In this document: piece after piece, positions 1 through 11,706 of the stretch | How the letters are laid out: every line of letters begins with the position of its first letter | How positions within the stretch are numbered: position 1 is the stretch's first letter | Assembly (NCBI GenBank): GCA_001910725.1 | Contig: MJGA01000042.1 | Span: 112,255 to 176,254, forward strand | Source: Phanerodontia chrysosporium | Lineage: Eukaryota; Basidiomycota; Agaricomycetes; Polyporales; Phanerochaetaceae | DNA: 64,000 nt | Direction: 5' to 3' | Program-made: the position numbers and the translations under genes | Notes under the pieces: generated by a model | The model's database searches: none | Told to the model about the DNA's origin: nothing | What the model saw: the letters and a program-made list of their open reading frames with translations, nothing else

Positions 1-747
1 ATAGACGATTCCTGGCAGAACAACGTAGGTCCTGCAATAACCTGTCAAGAGTACTCAGCTGGATCTGAGGCTTATCAAGTCCCGATACGTACCTTCGGCA
101 TCTGCAGCAAATGTGAGATTGTCAACATTGCGGTGTATCGCCGTTGGGGATATGCCCGCAATCTGTTCGAAGTCCAGATCGTCATAGATGAGGTCCGAGG
201 CGGCCATGCCCTTGGTGTCCTGGCCCTCAGTAAAGACACCCGTGCCAGACTGCAGGAACGTGTCAGGAGACAGAGCGGGCCAACTTCTAAACGAGATACA
301 CACTGTGTGAATGAGCACAGGCAAGTCACCTGTCTGTTCGTGACGCTTCTTCAGACCTCTAAGGGTGGCCTTCATAGCGGGAACATCATCTGAGTCGGCC
401 TAGTGCACGATGAGGATGCGTCTGAGTGTAGCACAGTGTGCGAAACTGGAACTTGCCAAGGATAAAACGAAGTGGGCGTTTTCAGCAAGCTTCTCGACGA
501 GTGCGACGTCTGCATATGAGCCGACGACGCTCTTGACCCCAAATTTCTCCTGCAGGCGCTTCGCTTTCTCTTCGCTGCGCACGAGCGCAGTGATCTCGAA
601 AGTAGCTGAACTTGGGTGCGACAGCAGCCTCGATAGCACGGTGCCACCAATGTAGCCTGTAAACTGATCAGCTCCTCATTTATGTAGCTAAATTCGAGGG
701 TACATACCAGTAGCACCAATAATGAAGAAAGGTATCTTTCCGACCAT
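1..747 (-). CDS. NmrA/epimerase-like NAD(P)-binding protein (3' end outside window)
   Basis: Exons on the minus strand are 747-708, 656-457, 399-304, 249-93 and 41-1, continuing past the left edge. The protein begins MVGKIPFFIIGATGYIGG, a Rossmann fold with the GATGxxG dinucleotide-binding loop, followed by ITALVRSEEKA and a strand ending PVLIHTSGTGVFTE. This pattern fits NmrA-like or atypical short-chain dehydrogenase proteins, usually cytosolic NAD(P)H-binding reductases or redox sensors. Phases agree across all four introns. Intron 400-456 has a GC donor (GCAAGT) instead of GT; it removes an in-frame stop and joins LSL to ADSDD. The last visible residues are VVLPGIVY. The substrate cannot be inferred. 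Confidence is high for the family and moderate for exact exon limits. Confidence 0.82.
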
Positions 748-2432
748 GACTGGGATGTACTGCGTGGAAGTGAGTGCTGAGAGGGTTCTGTGCAGCGAGC
801 CCTTTATACCTTGTAGTCACAGCCCCACGCCTTACCAAGGACTTGCGTAGGAGCGCGCCGCAGGCATCAGGGGTGGTTGAGCTTTGCAGAACCAACTCTC
901 GGTGTCATTCTAGAGACCTCATCACCGTACACTTTGCCTACCGCTCGGGGAAATTCGCCGTCGAAATTAGGTCCAGAGGCACACCATCCTTGTCCTACCA
1001 CATTTCGATAGCTCGTTCATCCTGCTCTGGGACTGCCAGGACGTGCCAGGACAATAATACTGAAAACTTGGGTCGTTTACTATTGAAAAATCGTCAAGTC
1101 GAAACGCCATTGAACACGAACCGAAGGTTGCTCACCAGAAGAGGAATGCGTCTCCAAACGTGCGCTCCCTGCACACGTCGCAGCCTGACCAAGTCAGCCA
1201 GCTTTGTAAGACAAGACCGCCACCAACATTAGTCATGTTCGCCATCGCGGTCAACATTGTCGTTTACTAGCGCTTGTTGCTGGCTGGCCGCCACGTGGCG
1301 AGTTGATCTGCTTCGCGTCCCTCAACCCACCTCGACCTCTTACGACGGTTTTGCGAACATGGCGGACAAGCAATCCTCCTTGCATCGGTTCGTTCTAGAA
1401 TATATCTTTCTACTGTTACCGGATGCAGGCCGACCACGTCTCATTGGCCGCGGATACAATTCATGTCAATGCAGCGGGCCTCATCTCGATATCCGACAAC
1501 CGTACGCATCACAATGTGTCCAAGGTACGCTATGTCATTATGCCTCGCATTCCGATCCTTCGGAGAATCTGACTCAGTGTGGCGCTCCTCAACCGCTATT
1601 CCTGGAGATCGGTGGTGGTAAAGACACAAGAAATGGTACGAATACACTCAGTGGATGCCAATCATGACTCGGGAGGTGACTCTGACGATTATATGGCCCA
1701 GATAAAACCTATATCATCAGTATCAGCGACGGTTCAACTGGAACCACGCTCAGGGACGTACCAGGCCAATCACAGATGTGTCCACGGTTATGGAGGCGAT
1801 GCAGCAGTGCGGTGTTGAACCACGTACCAGAAGCGGTGCTCAGTGATGAGAGCTCAAGCCCCAGATAGGAGAGGTTGAAGTTCGTTTAGACTAGGTAAGA
1901 CTCCAGTAATGATGGCGTGTATGCTTCTGCTAATAGCATCTCATCTCGTCTCAACTGTTAGGGAACCATCACTCGCTCTCGAGTCTCCGCGATGCAAAAC
2001 AAAGCATGCTGGCAGGATATCCTCACCTTGAACCCGATGCTGGCCTGGCACTTCCTGGGTTCGCAGTTTTGCCAGGGCCAGTACACAGAATTCTACAATC
2101 AGGCCTCTCGTTCTCAACCTGACGCAGAAGCATGATGAACGGCCGTCCACAGGGTCCCTACAGGCGCCGGCACTGCAGGAAGCTGCATAGGCAAGCGGTG
2201 CCAGCCTCCAGGGCTCACTCCGTTCGCGCTCCGAGAAGAGAGGTCTACATCTCGGAGCGAGCGACTGAGGTGTCCTACACTCTGTCATGGATCATAGGCT
2301 TACAGGTTCGTTGCAGAGACCGTCCATATCCACTCCGCCTCTGCTTCTTGCCCTGTGTCGCTGCTTGGCTATAAGCTTCCCCCGTCATTTATATTGTCCA
2401 TCGGCTCTTCCGTCTTGGTGATTACTCACGCA
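748..2432. other. Intergenic region, no supported gene
   Basis: Short open frames occur on both strands, but none shows a recognisable domain or a convincing splice chain. A TATA-like TATAAG near 2369, about 65 bp before the first MFS start, could be that gene's core promoter. Confidence 0.5.
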
Positions 2433-4151
2433 ATGTCCAAGGTGGAACCTGGTAATCTTCACAGTATCTTGGAGCTTGATCCTGCTCCCGTTGATTGTGG
2501 ATTTTCTGCATGGTCTACGGTGAGTAGCATCGTGCATTCATCCCCCCTACCCGTCTCATACGCAATAAAGCTGGCAGCGTCGTGCCTGATGGGACTCTTT
2601 GTCTTTGGCTTTCCAAACTCCTCGGGCGCTCTTCTCGCTGCGTATCTCGATGATTCGCTCTATACTTCGCAACAGTTCGCGACGACTCTGCTGCCGCTTG
2701 TTGGGACATGCTGTACTGGTATATTGTATTGTGGAGGTACCCTCAATTCTTCTTGCTAGAATCGTCATGAATAGACTAACGTTTGCCCACAGGCGTCGTC
2801 ATCGAGCCTTCGATACGTTGCTACCCTCGCCTCCGGAAGGTCTATACCTGGCTTGGAATTTTTATCTGCTTCCTGAGCCTGCTGACCGCAAGCTTCACCA
2901 CCAATGTAGGTATGACGCATTAACTTTCGCAACACTGACTGACGTGCTTCCAGGTGGTCATGCTGATTGCCCTTGAAGGCGTCACCTTCGGTATAGGTGC
3001 CGGTATGTCCGCAGTCTGCTGCCCTTGAGAGCAACAATGACTGAGTGGCAACAGCATTCGTCTATTGCCCTCTCGTGTCTTACATGACCGAATGGTTCGT
3101 AAAACGCCGCGGCTTGGCGAACGGGATTCTCTTCGCAGGTAAGATAGCTTGACAGCAACACCAACGTGCCGTGCTGGGCTAATGACAAGCGCAGCGGACA
3201 ACGCTGGTGGAATGCTCTTTCCAATCGTCATGCCCATTCTTATCTCTCGCTTCGGCATTACGATGACGCTGCGCATCTACGCCATTGCTCTCGCAGCCTG
3301 CCTCATTCCAGCCGCGTTCCTCCTCAGAACACGCCGGGCCTCGTCTCCACCAGCCGACGTCAAACTGTCATTGAAGCCGACCTCTGGCTTCTGGCTCAGA
3401 GACAATCGGTTCTGGTTCTTCATTGCGCTTAATACTATCCAGGGTCTTGCGCATTTTGTGCCTCTCACCTGGCTACCGAGTACGTGAGCTGCCCTTCACA
3501 AGCCCGGGTGCGCAAGCTCATTTGTGCTCCAGCATTTGCAACCGACCTTGGCCTTAGCGAGAGCCAGGCCTCGCTCACGCTTACGCTCGTGAATGGAGCA
3601 TCGGTGCTCGCAGGGTTCGCGGCGGGCTGGCTCAGCGATCGCTACAACATCTGGGTGCTCGCCATTTTGTCTCTCCTACTGTCTGCGGTCGCGACCTTCG
3701 TTTTATGGGGCGTCGCGGCGTCATCCTTCACCGGTGTCCTCATATATGGTGTTGCGCATGGCCTCACCGCGGGAGGATGGTCAAGCCTCTGGAGCGGTTT
3801 CGTCCGTCCTGTCGCAGGTGCGCTTCAGGCGTGACTTTTCAATCGATGATTCTGACCTCGCGCGCTGTAGGAAATGACGCCGGGCTTGCGACAACGATGT
3901 TCAGCCTTCTTCTCTTCACCCGCGGCATGGGCAACATTGTCTCGACCCCGATCACCACAGAGCTGAAGAACATGTACTGCCCCGTTGCGCCCGGGAGCCG
4001 TATTTCACGGGCAGGCTTCGCGGGTGCGGACGGGAAATACGTACTCGTGGTCGTCTATACCGGGACGTGCTTTGCTGTAGCAGCTGCCGTTGCTATCTTG
4101 GGCTGGTTCAAAGAGCGACGCCGGAGCAGGACGCAGGTGGAGAAGGCATAG
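2433..4151 (+). CDS. MFS transporter, monocarboxylate (SLC16)-like, copy 1
   Basis: Eight exons: 2433-2519, 2571-2736, 2793-2905, 2954-3002, 3055-3138, 3195-3479, 3533-3817, 3871-4151, giving 449 residues. The short cytosolic N-terminus ends GFSAWST before the first membrane helix, then a classic twelve-helix MFS pattern follows. The loop motif MTEWFVKRRGLANGILFA lies between helices 4 and 5, and GWLSDRYNIWVL, an MFS motif-A variant, opens the second half. The C-terminus is basic (KERRRSRTQVEKA). The architecture is that of fungal monocarboxylate-transporter-like proteins of the plasma membrane; the substrate is unknown and many fungal members do not move lactate. It is the upstream member of a tandem pair with 5538-7335, and all intron positions are shared. 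No reading-frame damage is seen. Confidence 0.88.
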
Positions 4152-5537
4152 ATTCTTGTGTGCGAATTACTTGATGCTTCGTACTAACTGCGGACACTAC
4201 AGGCAAAAACGTGCCTATTTTTACTTAGGAATATATATGGTTACACCGTGTACAAGGTCTCGCTCAGCCCCACTCGTTAAAGATGACGAAGTATACGCTA
4301 ACGAGCAGTTCGACTATAAGATGCTGCCAGTGATGGCCACAGACGTGCATGGGCGACGGCCAAGGCATGCCTTGTGTGAACCTGTTACCTCTGCGCTTCA
4401 AGTTCTTTACCCGTATTGTCATTATACCTCATCTGGTACGTAACAGCCTTGTCAAACCTAATACATTGCGGACCTGACGGAATCGCAGACGATAGACACA
4501 GCTTGGTTGGCCCTGGGGCGACTTACACCGATGATGGTTCACACCCTCGGGCCGCACGTGTCTACATGGCACAGGAACCGTGCAGGCATGGTTTGATCCA
4601 CACACTTGGAGCTTCTTGCGGCTAACCTTTCCGGTTCACGTCAGGCGACGCTCGGCTTCGCAAGCTACAGCCCATGGTCCTTTCCCTGACCTGCCCTCAT
4701 GCATAACCTCGCAGCTCCCCGCCCATCGCCGGTACATGTATCCCCACGTAAAGGTGAGCTTCATAGCCCTAGGATATATCTTCCGTCGAACTTCCATTTC
4801 ATTCCCTTTCGCCGGAATGTTTGATCCTCCTGATACTGTCCGCTCGCATGTTCAAAAGCTCACATGCGATTCCTCCTCGGGCCAACCTTCACGCTGCAAA
4901 CTATCATCGATCGCAGTGAACATATACTTCACTGCTACCACGGTTGGTCCGGGTACGTCCCACGGCGCTCGCTACTAGCGGACGTTTACGTGGTGTTTTC
5001 GTATTGGCAGTACGCGCCGCCAACTTCCTACCGTGCGGTGCTGACTCTATCGTGAACCTAGAAGAGATGGAGATAGACCGATGCCGCACAACCTCTTGGA
5101 TTCCGACGATTCGAGGCGTTTCGAGGGATATTGGACATGGTCACTCTCCTAGCTGCTACCGTCGAGAAGCCATGACATGACTAGAAATCTACATTTCGCG
5201 CAGCGTGCCTGAGATGGGTGAGTGAACATATAATCGTACAAGTGGTATCCGCCCATTGTTCCACAGCTCGGCTAAGGCTCTCCTCAGGTGGTCTATCATC
5301 GATCAAGTGCCTGAATGATATTCACACTGATACTACGAGATGCCTCCTGCACCACAACTTCCCATTTGTAATTGTATGCGGTAAACCACAAGCTGACTAG
5401 TTTGCTCATCCGAGTGAATCCCGGATCCCGGAAATGGCGTACAGTGTGTATATCTATCCCACATTGACGGTTCCCCAGGACTGCTCTTACAGGGTCGATC
5501 CCCTCTCCTCAAAGCTCCTAGATTCCGTTAAATACGT
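4152..5537. other. Spacer between the tandem MFS genes
   Basis: No supported gene. The open frames here are short and lack membrane segments or MFS motifs, so I see no remnant of a third transporter copy. Confidence 0.45.
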
Positions 5538-7335
5538 ATGGAATCAATCGAGGCCAAGTCGTGCACCAGCCCTAGCTTCCTGAACAGTCCACGAACTGAA
5601 GAGAAATGCATTGGGAACCCATCCGTGACGATCGGTGGCGCGGAGAACACTAACCCTGTCGATCGCGGCTTTGCCGCATGGGCTACGGTACGCAGGTACG
5701 TATATTCGCCCTCACGTCTACTCATAGATCGTGTCCACAGCTGATGGCATCGTGCCTCATGGGCCTGTTCGTATGGGGCATTCCGATGTCTTCGGGAGTG
5801 TTACTCGCTGCGTACCTGGACAATCCTGTGTACGGTTCCCAAAGGCGAGCATCGTCTCTCCTTCCGTTGATCGGCACGTTCTGCACCGGGATCATGTATT
5901 GCGGTGGTACGTCCCTCTATAACGGATCGGCAGAATAACTCCGCTAACACCGTGGAAAGGCATCGTCATCAATCCATCCATCCGATCAGTACCTCGCCTT
6001 CGGCAGGTGTACACTTGGGCTGGTATAATGATTTGTGTCGCAAGTTTGCTTGTTGCGAGTTTTGTTACCAATGTAAGCCGGTTGTTCGCTGTCTCTGACT
6101 CAACTGCTAACAACGGGGTTGCGTCCTAGATAATCGCTCTGATTGTCCTCGAAGGGATTACCTTCGGCATTGGGGGCGGTACGTCATCTATGGTTCTACG
6201 TGACTTACTGCGTGGCCTCCTTTAACCCACTACTACAGCGCTGGTTTATTGCACGTTGGTTTCTTATATGACTGAATGGTTCGTGAAGCGTAGAGGTTTA
6301 GCAAATGGAATATTGTTCGCAGGTGCGCCATTGTCTCCACCAGGCTTCCGGGTGCTGACACCCACCCGATGGCCCGACAGCCGATAGCGGAGGCGGAGTA
6401 CTGTTCCCCGTCATCATTCCCCCGCTGATTACACGGTATGGTGTCGCAGTGACCGTTCGGATTTATGCCATTGCCATGGGAGCAGTCCTACTTCCTGCAG
6501 CCTTCTTCATGATATCGCGCCACTCGTTCGATTCCGACCACCGCAATGCGCTCTCACAATGGGGTTCGGCACGCAGGTGGGCGCGGAACCGCAAATTCTG
6601 GATCGTCGTCGGGGTGAATACCGTCCAGGGCCTTGCGCACTTTGTACCTTTGATCTGGCTACCGAGTGAGTCAATCCACATCGGATAAGAATGTGGCGTC
6701 TGACCGAGACGGGTGGCAGCATTCGGAACAGCACTCGGGCTCAGCGAAGGCCAAGCGTCGCTCGTCCTAACGCTTGTATACGGCGCGTCTGTGCCCGGAG
6801 GATTTGCCATGGGCTGGCTCAGCGACCGCTACAATATTTGGGTCCTAGCAGTCCCATCTCTGCTACTCACCGCATTGGCCACTTTCCTTTTCTGGGGGGT
6901 CGCTGCCGCATCGTTCGCAGGCTTCCTTGTATACGGTGTAGCGTTCGGCCTCACCGCGGGGAGCTGGTCCAGTCTGTGGAGCGGGCTTGTGCAACAAGTC
7001 GCAGGTGCGTCAGAAGAGAAGACGATATCTAGCGTCTAACAGTGCGTATAGAGGAGGATGCCGCTGCTGCCTCGATGATGTACAACATATTACTATTCTC
7101 GCGCGGCATTGGAAGCCTGGTCTCGACGCCCATCTCGAGCGCCTTCCGCGACGTTCGACTCTTCGCCGCTTCCGCTGAAGCTATGCCGAAAACCGGGTAC
7201 ATTGTTGACGACGGCAGATACTCCGTCATGATCATCTACACCGGGGCATGCCTCGTCATCTCGGCCGCTATTGCCTCCCTGGGATGGCGAATAGATAAGA
7301 AGCTGAAAAGAATATCCAGGGCAGACGAGGTGTAG
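5538..7335 (+). CDS. MFS transporter, monocarboxylate (SLC16)-like, copy 2
   Basis: Eight exons: 5538-5687, 5741-5906, 5960-6072, 6130-6178, 6239-6322, 6381-6665, 6720-7004, 7052-7335, giving 471 residues. Exons 2 to 7 have exactly the same lengths as in the copy at 2433 (166, 113, 49, 84, 285, 285 nt), so the two arose by tandem duplication after the introns were in place. Shared motifs include MTEWFVKRRGLANGILFA and MGWLSDRYNIWVL. The N-terminal cytosolic tail is 21 residues longer than in copy 1, and the proteins differ in the central loop (ISRHSFDSDHRNALSQWGSA here). The likely location is the plasma membrane with proton- or ion-coupled uptake of an organic acid, inferred from the family only. 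The last acceptor could also be at 7042, but 7051 aligns better with copy 1. Confidence 0.88.
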
Positions 7336-8138
7336 GGCAATAGATATAGCTTATAAGGGGCCCCAGAGAAATCGATGATTTCGAGATGCAACGGCACCCT
7401 CAAAAACGTGAGACCGTCGCGTGAAAGGCCTAGGACGAGCACCAGGAAGCTTGCGAAACTCGTACCCCTATCTGGTGGCAAGGACGTAGTCAGTGAATTG
7501 TGAGGTAGACAAGAGGCCAAATCGTACGCGTTGTGGATCGAAGCGACGCAGGAAGAGGGGTAGACCGAAAGGCCGCTCGAATCTGCCGTCTGATGTCGAT
7601 GAGTTTTGAACGGCTTGAGAGGCCTGGCGAAGGTTTCCTGTACGTCACGAAACGGACGTTGGATCAGCACAATCTAGTTCCACAAGCACGGTGGCGCGAT
7701 CGCTCCCTCGGCATGCTGACGATAAACGCGGGTGTATGGAGATGTCAAAGTAAATGTACTGTCTTTCGCCCTCGCCTGATCAGCACAGTCAGCACGGATT
7801 CGTAGCCACAAAGACGATATAGTGGCAGGACACGCGTGGCGCGCTTGGGCGGTGGCGAACCATTGCCTTCGAACGAGGCTGTGCGGTTGCTTGCTTCCTA
7901 AAGCAAAGAGGATGCAGGACCTCCAGCGTGCAAGATATATATCAGTGCAATGAGGGGATATGATAGCTGCTTCAAGGAAATTGGAGGTGGTATACATCAC
8001 CTGGGGAAGTTGAGCGCTGGAAGCGCCCACAGCTGGAGTTCCAAGTAATGCATATTAACCACTGTGGCGGCAAGGTAGACTCGATAATCCAGCCGTTATG
8101 ACGAGTTCCGGTTCGACGATGAATCCGAGGGTGTGAAA
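7336..8138. other. Intergenic region, no supported gene
   Basis: Nothing recognisable on either strand. Open frames are short and lack conserved motifs or splice chains. Confidence 0.45.
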
Positions 8139-9171
8139 CTACAAGACGTTTTGGGAGGGTGGTAAGATTTTGATCTGATCAGCGGAGCGTGAAGCGGTCG
8201 TCGAACCGTACAACTCGTCATAACGACTGGGCGGACCTGTCGGTCTTTTGGCGGGTGCCTTTGGGCGCTCGACACTTACGCGTTTTCGTGCGTGTGCTTT
8301 CCTAGTAGGATGCGGCAGACCACACGCAGTACGTAGCAATCGTTTAATACCCATTTCATTTGGAGAGATTATCATCATGCAAGAGACTGCTAGCAAGTGT
8401 GAACAGGTCACGAGATGAACATGCCGGCGGATCCCGCTGATTGACAGGCGTGGGGATACTCTAGCCGTGCTGTCTTTGTGGGCCCACCGTCGAGCTCAAC
8501 ATAGACCTCAGCCCCAGTACAACTGACGAAAGAGTCACTCACGTCCCCTGCATGTCCCATGTACCAGCGTTCCCTGCACCATTCTGTCCATTGGCGGACC
8601 ATCGACCCTGCGCCCCATCCCTCTGCTCGAGCTCCGTTTGGCGTCCTCTAGCAGGGCTGCCGTCAAATGATGGAGCAAAGGCGTGCGGCGACCTCCCTTG
8701 TGGTGAGTGATTTGCCTGTTGTACATGGTGTAATGGAGGTGGAGGAAGGCCATGTGAAGGAGTATACAGGCCTTGTGGGGACGGATACAGCGGCTGGGCT
8801 ACGGGAGCATGCCCAGAGAAAACCGGACGGTGGTGCAGGGGCGTCGGTGTTGGTGCAGGGTAGTGTATTCCTGCATGCGTGGATCCAGGAAACCGTGCCG
8901 GAGACAAACTATATAGCGGGGCGGCGGCTGGGTAGGCGAACATGCCGGTCGAAGTCAAGGCCGTGTATACGGGCTGCCCAACGGCGCGGTTGGTCGCTGA
9001 GAGTGCACGAAATGGAGTACCATGCTGATGCTGAAGGTTTCGATAGAGCGCACTGTGTGAAGCGTGCATTGGTGTCGCCAAGATATGGGGAGCATGTGCC
9101 GGAGGTGCTTGGTCTGTCGGTGCAGGCAAGCCTGTTCGTCTCCCGTGCTGTCCTGTATCTGCACTAATGGA
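8139..9171 (-). CDS. Hypothetical Pro/His/Ala-rich protein (5' end unresolved)
   Basis: An open frame runs on the minus strand from about 9171 to a GTGAGT donor after 8543. It joins in phase to 8436-8139, which ends in TAG. The first part is low complexity, rich in Pro, His, Ala and Tyr (for example HYPAPTPTPLHHRPVF). The second exon ends with the basic segment PKAPAKRPTGPPSRYDELYG. No ATG fits the start of the open frame, so an upstream exon is probably missing. The C-terminal basic segment is echoed by an inverted, diverged copy at 10421-10487. I recognise no family and propose no function. The 106 nt intron is longer than is usual here, so the splice is tentative. Confidence 0.35.
8204..8265 (-). 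repeat. Inverted, coding-like repeat, left copy
   Basis: On the minus strand this matches 10421-10487 on the plus strand at roughly 78 percent by eye. Aligned as codons, most differences are synonymous or conservative (K/R, T/T, P/P, S/S, Y/F), so the repeat appears to have evolved as protein-coding sequence. Confidence 0.5.
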
Positions 9172-9288
9172 CTAACTCGGATTGTCAGCATATCACACAT
9201 GCGTATGGCCGAAGGCACTCTGGTGCGTAGCTATTGCTCACATACACTACCTGAACACTAATCGCATCGTTTATATAGCAAGATTGTT

Positions 9289-10135
9289 ATGGATAACTGG
9301 CTCGTCAACCCTACTGGCAAGGCAAACTCATGGGTCGAGGTGGATCTTTTGCAAGAGCACCTCAACTACTGGATCAAGGTAATGAACTTTCGTTGCGTAA
9401 CTCATGCTCGGGCGCACTCACCGATCGATCCAGGCCATCTACCGTGCACGGGGGAGCAACGCGTCTTGGGAATGGCTCGCAATGATCGCACCGTGCGTCC
9501 ATATCCTGCGCGAACTCGCCAAGCAAGTCCACGCAACGTTCGGCAGCCGGCAAGGCAACAAGCATACCAGTCCCGACTTGCAACGCGATATCGACCGATT
9601 GATGGCGTCCCTTGCACAGCACAACGTTTACAAGGTCGAAGAGGGCCGCTGCATCGACTCAGAAGACGGTGAGGTCCCGAATGTTGTTACTGATGGCATT
9701 AAGGACCTACAGGAACCTCTTCGCGACTACAACAAACTCTTCCGAGAGTTGCAAGCCGGTATCCGATCAAAGCCTCTTGTCGGCGAGCCGTATATCCCGC
9801 CATCTGCAGCGGCTCCTAGCCCTGAAGGCCCGACCAGCTCGAGCACCCTGGCAGGCGATACCGATGAGCTGAACGGTCTGCTTGAGGACAACGGTGCTGT
9901 GGACCCTGCAGATGACGATGACGCGCCGAATGCTGACCTTGACGATGACGCCGACACCGCGAGCGCTGCGTCAGGGTCAGAAGCTCCTTTCGGACATCGA
10001 CTTGACGACGATGAACCGCGGGAACGTTGGTTCAGCCTCGATAACGAGGAGGACGTCGCACTCGACATGGACACTTTTCAGGACGACGAAGACAGTGAAG
10101 ATGGCGACGATGGTGACGACGACGAGGACAACTGA
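9289..10135 (+). CDS. DUF6589-like protein, C-terminal fragment
   Basis: Visible exons are 9289-9378 and 9434-10135; an intron (GTAATG to CCAG) joins NYWIK to AIYRARGSNASWEW. The segments WVEVDLLQEHLNYWIK, GSNASWEWLAMIAPC and GSRQGNKHTSPDL resemble what I recall of the C-terminal part of the large, multi-copy DUF6589 proteins of mushroom-forming fungi, which are often thought to derive from mobile elements. The tail is strongly acidic (GDDGDDDEDN) with many Asp and Glu. Family members are usually far longer; here the N-terminal part is missing and the space upstream is taken by an antisense open frame. ATG 9289 directly follows a possible acceptor, so this is either a truncated orphan or the last exons of a lost gene. 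The family call is from memory. Confidence 0.55.
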
Positions 10136-10420
10136 CATTATGTAAGTCTATTCGTTGCTTTGTACACCTCTCAAGCTCATGTGTTGAGTCTCAGGCTGTC
10201 AGACGTGCCCATACCGTGCTTCAATGGGTCAATTTCGCACGCAATTCTGCGTGCTTCTCATGGCATCGCACTATCCAAGAGTTTTCTGTTGGTAGTATAC
10301 TTTGTATCACTATTTTCTACCAGAAATCCATAAACAACCTTGTGTCTACATGCGGGACTGTTGTGCTGCGCGCGATTTTGTCACGGAGCGAGTTGCGTGA
10401 ATCTGCTAAGTATTAAGCGC

Positions 10421-10487
10421 CTAAAGGGTCCCGCCAAAAAGCCGACGAGTCCGCCCAGCCGCTTCTACGAAGCTTGTACCGCGCCCA
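10421..10487 (+). repeat. Inverted, coding-like repeat, right copy
   Basis: Encodes LKGPAKKPTSPPSRF, similar to the peptide of 8204-8265 on the other strand. The frame stays open to about 10609, but no start or splice chain is convincing. The DUF6589-like fragment lies between the two copies. Confidence 0.5.
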
Positions 10488-10660
10488 CCGTCGGGCTTGC
10501 GGAGTATGAAACGGTACGGGCATATCCGAGCCTAGCGGCAAGGCAACGGCCAGCCATAGAGTGGGCCTCACGTCAAAGATCCACCCAGAACAGCACAATG
10601 AGGATATGAGGCAATATGAGAGCGATAGAAGTACAGCCATAAACACAACATCCAGGACGA

Positions 10661-11706
10661 TCACTAGTGCAACAGATATGAGCGTGGAGGACAGAAGCAC
10701 AGAAGGAGATGCGTACCTTAATAAACTTGGCCATGAATTTTCTTATGGAATGAAGGTGGTCAGCCGGTCAGGACATGTGAACAAGCGAATATGAACTCAC
10801 TTGTGAAACTCTGTCCGCAACAGGTCGTTGACGAATTGTCCAGACGCTTTGTCCTTGTCTCGCTGGTTCATCGCCTGGTTCTTGAAGATCAGGTCTAGAG
10901 GAAACATTGCGGGGTCAGAGACAGAGGTATAGTATCGTACGAAAGCTGCGTACCGTCGTCCCACCTCCTCTTAACAGCGAACGTTCCCGGTACAGTGGTA
11001 TTTACACCCGTCGGCGTCTGACCAAGTGCAGCGGCGAGGTTCAACAATGGATTTGCTGTGGCAATCTCGGCTTCACGCTGTGCTGCCGAAGACGCGGATT
11101 GTTCGCGTTCTTGTCGCTCCTTCTCCGCTGCACGTTCTCGCTTTATCTTCTCCAGCTCGCGCAGGAGCTCGGCAGAGTCGTCTTCGTCATCGTCATCGTC
11201 GTCGTCATCCCTGTGAGCCACGTCAGGAGGACGGCTCAGGAGCATGAAGTCTCAAACGTACTCGTCGTCGTCATCCTCGTCCTGGACGTCCTTCTCGCCC
11301 TTCTCAGAATGCTTCTCCTCGTCCTCGTCCTCGTCCTTGTCCATCTCCAGTGCCTCCTGCAGCAGTTTCCTTCGCTTGTTCGCCTCGTCGTCTGCTGCAC
11401 TCCCGTTCTCTACCGCAAGCGGTGGCTTGCCCTCGGCCTTCCTCTTCTTCTCTTTCGCCTCTGCCTCCGCCGCAAGCAACTCCGCGCGCAAGTCGCGCTT
11501 CTTGACCTCGTCGACCGATGTCTGGCCAGGTTGTCTATGGGTATAAAAGCGGTGTGAAGTGATGCATCTGAGACGCGGACCACGGGCACGCACCTGAACT
11601 TGAGCTTCGTGTGTGCGGCCATGTCCCGCACGGAGAACTGGCGTGAGCCGCCCTTGACATCCTTTGCCTGGGCAGGATCCCATGTTGGTCTGTGCGCTGT
11701 CGACAT
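10661..11706 (-). CDS. CWC15: Pre-mRNA splicing factor CWC15
   Basis: Six exons: 11706-11594, 11534-11262, 11210-10954, 10894-10801, 10741-10717 and 10663-10661, giving 254 residues. The N-terminus MSTAHRPTWDPAQAKDVKGG, followed by RQFSVRDMAAHTKLKFRQPG, is the CWC15 hallmark. A Lys/Glu-rich helix with an acidic run follows, and the C-terminus RRWDDDLIFKNQA to FHKKFMAKFIK is the conserved end that packs into the activated spliceosome as part of the Prp19-associated (NTC-related) complex. The protein acts in the nucleus in pre-mRNA splicing. The last intron (10716-10664) interrupts the gene directly before the stop, so the terminal exon would be only TGA; without it the frame reads on past the conserved end. 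All phases agree. Confidence is very high for identity. Confidence 0.93.

Noticed and set aside
8667..9167. Plus-strand frame of 166 codons
   Set aside because: It is the antisense of the Pro/His-rich frame, has no known motif and ends before the DUF6589-like exon in another frame.
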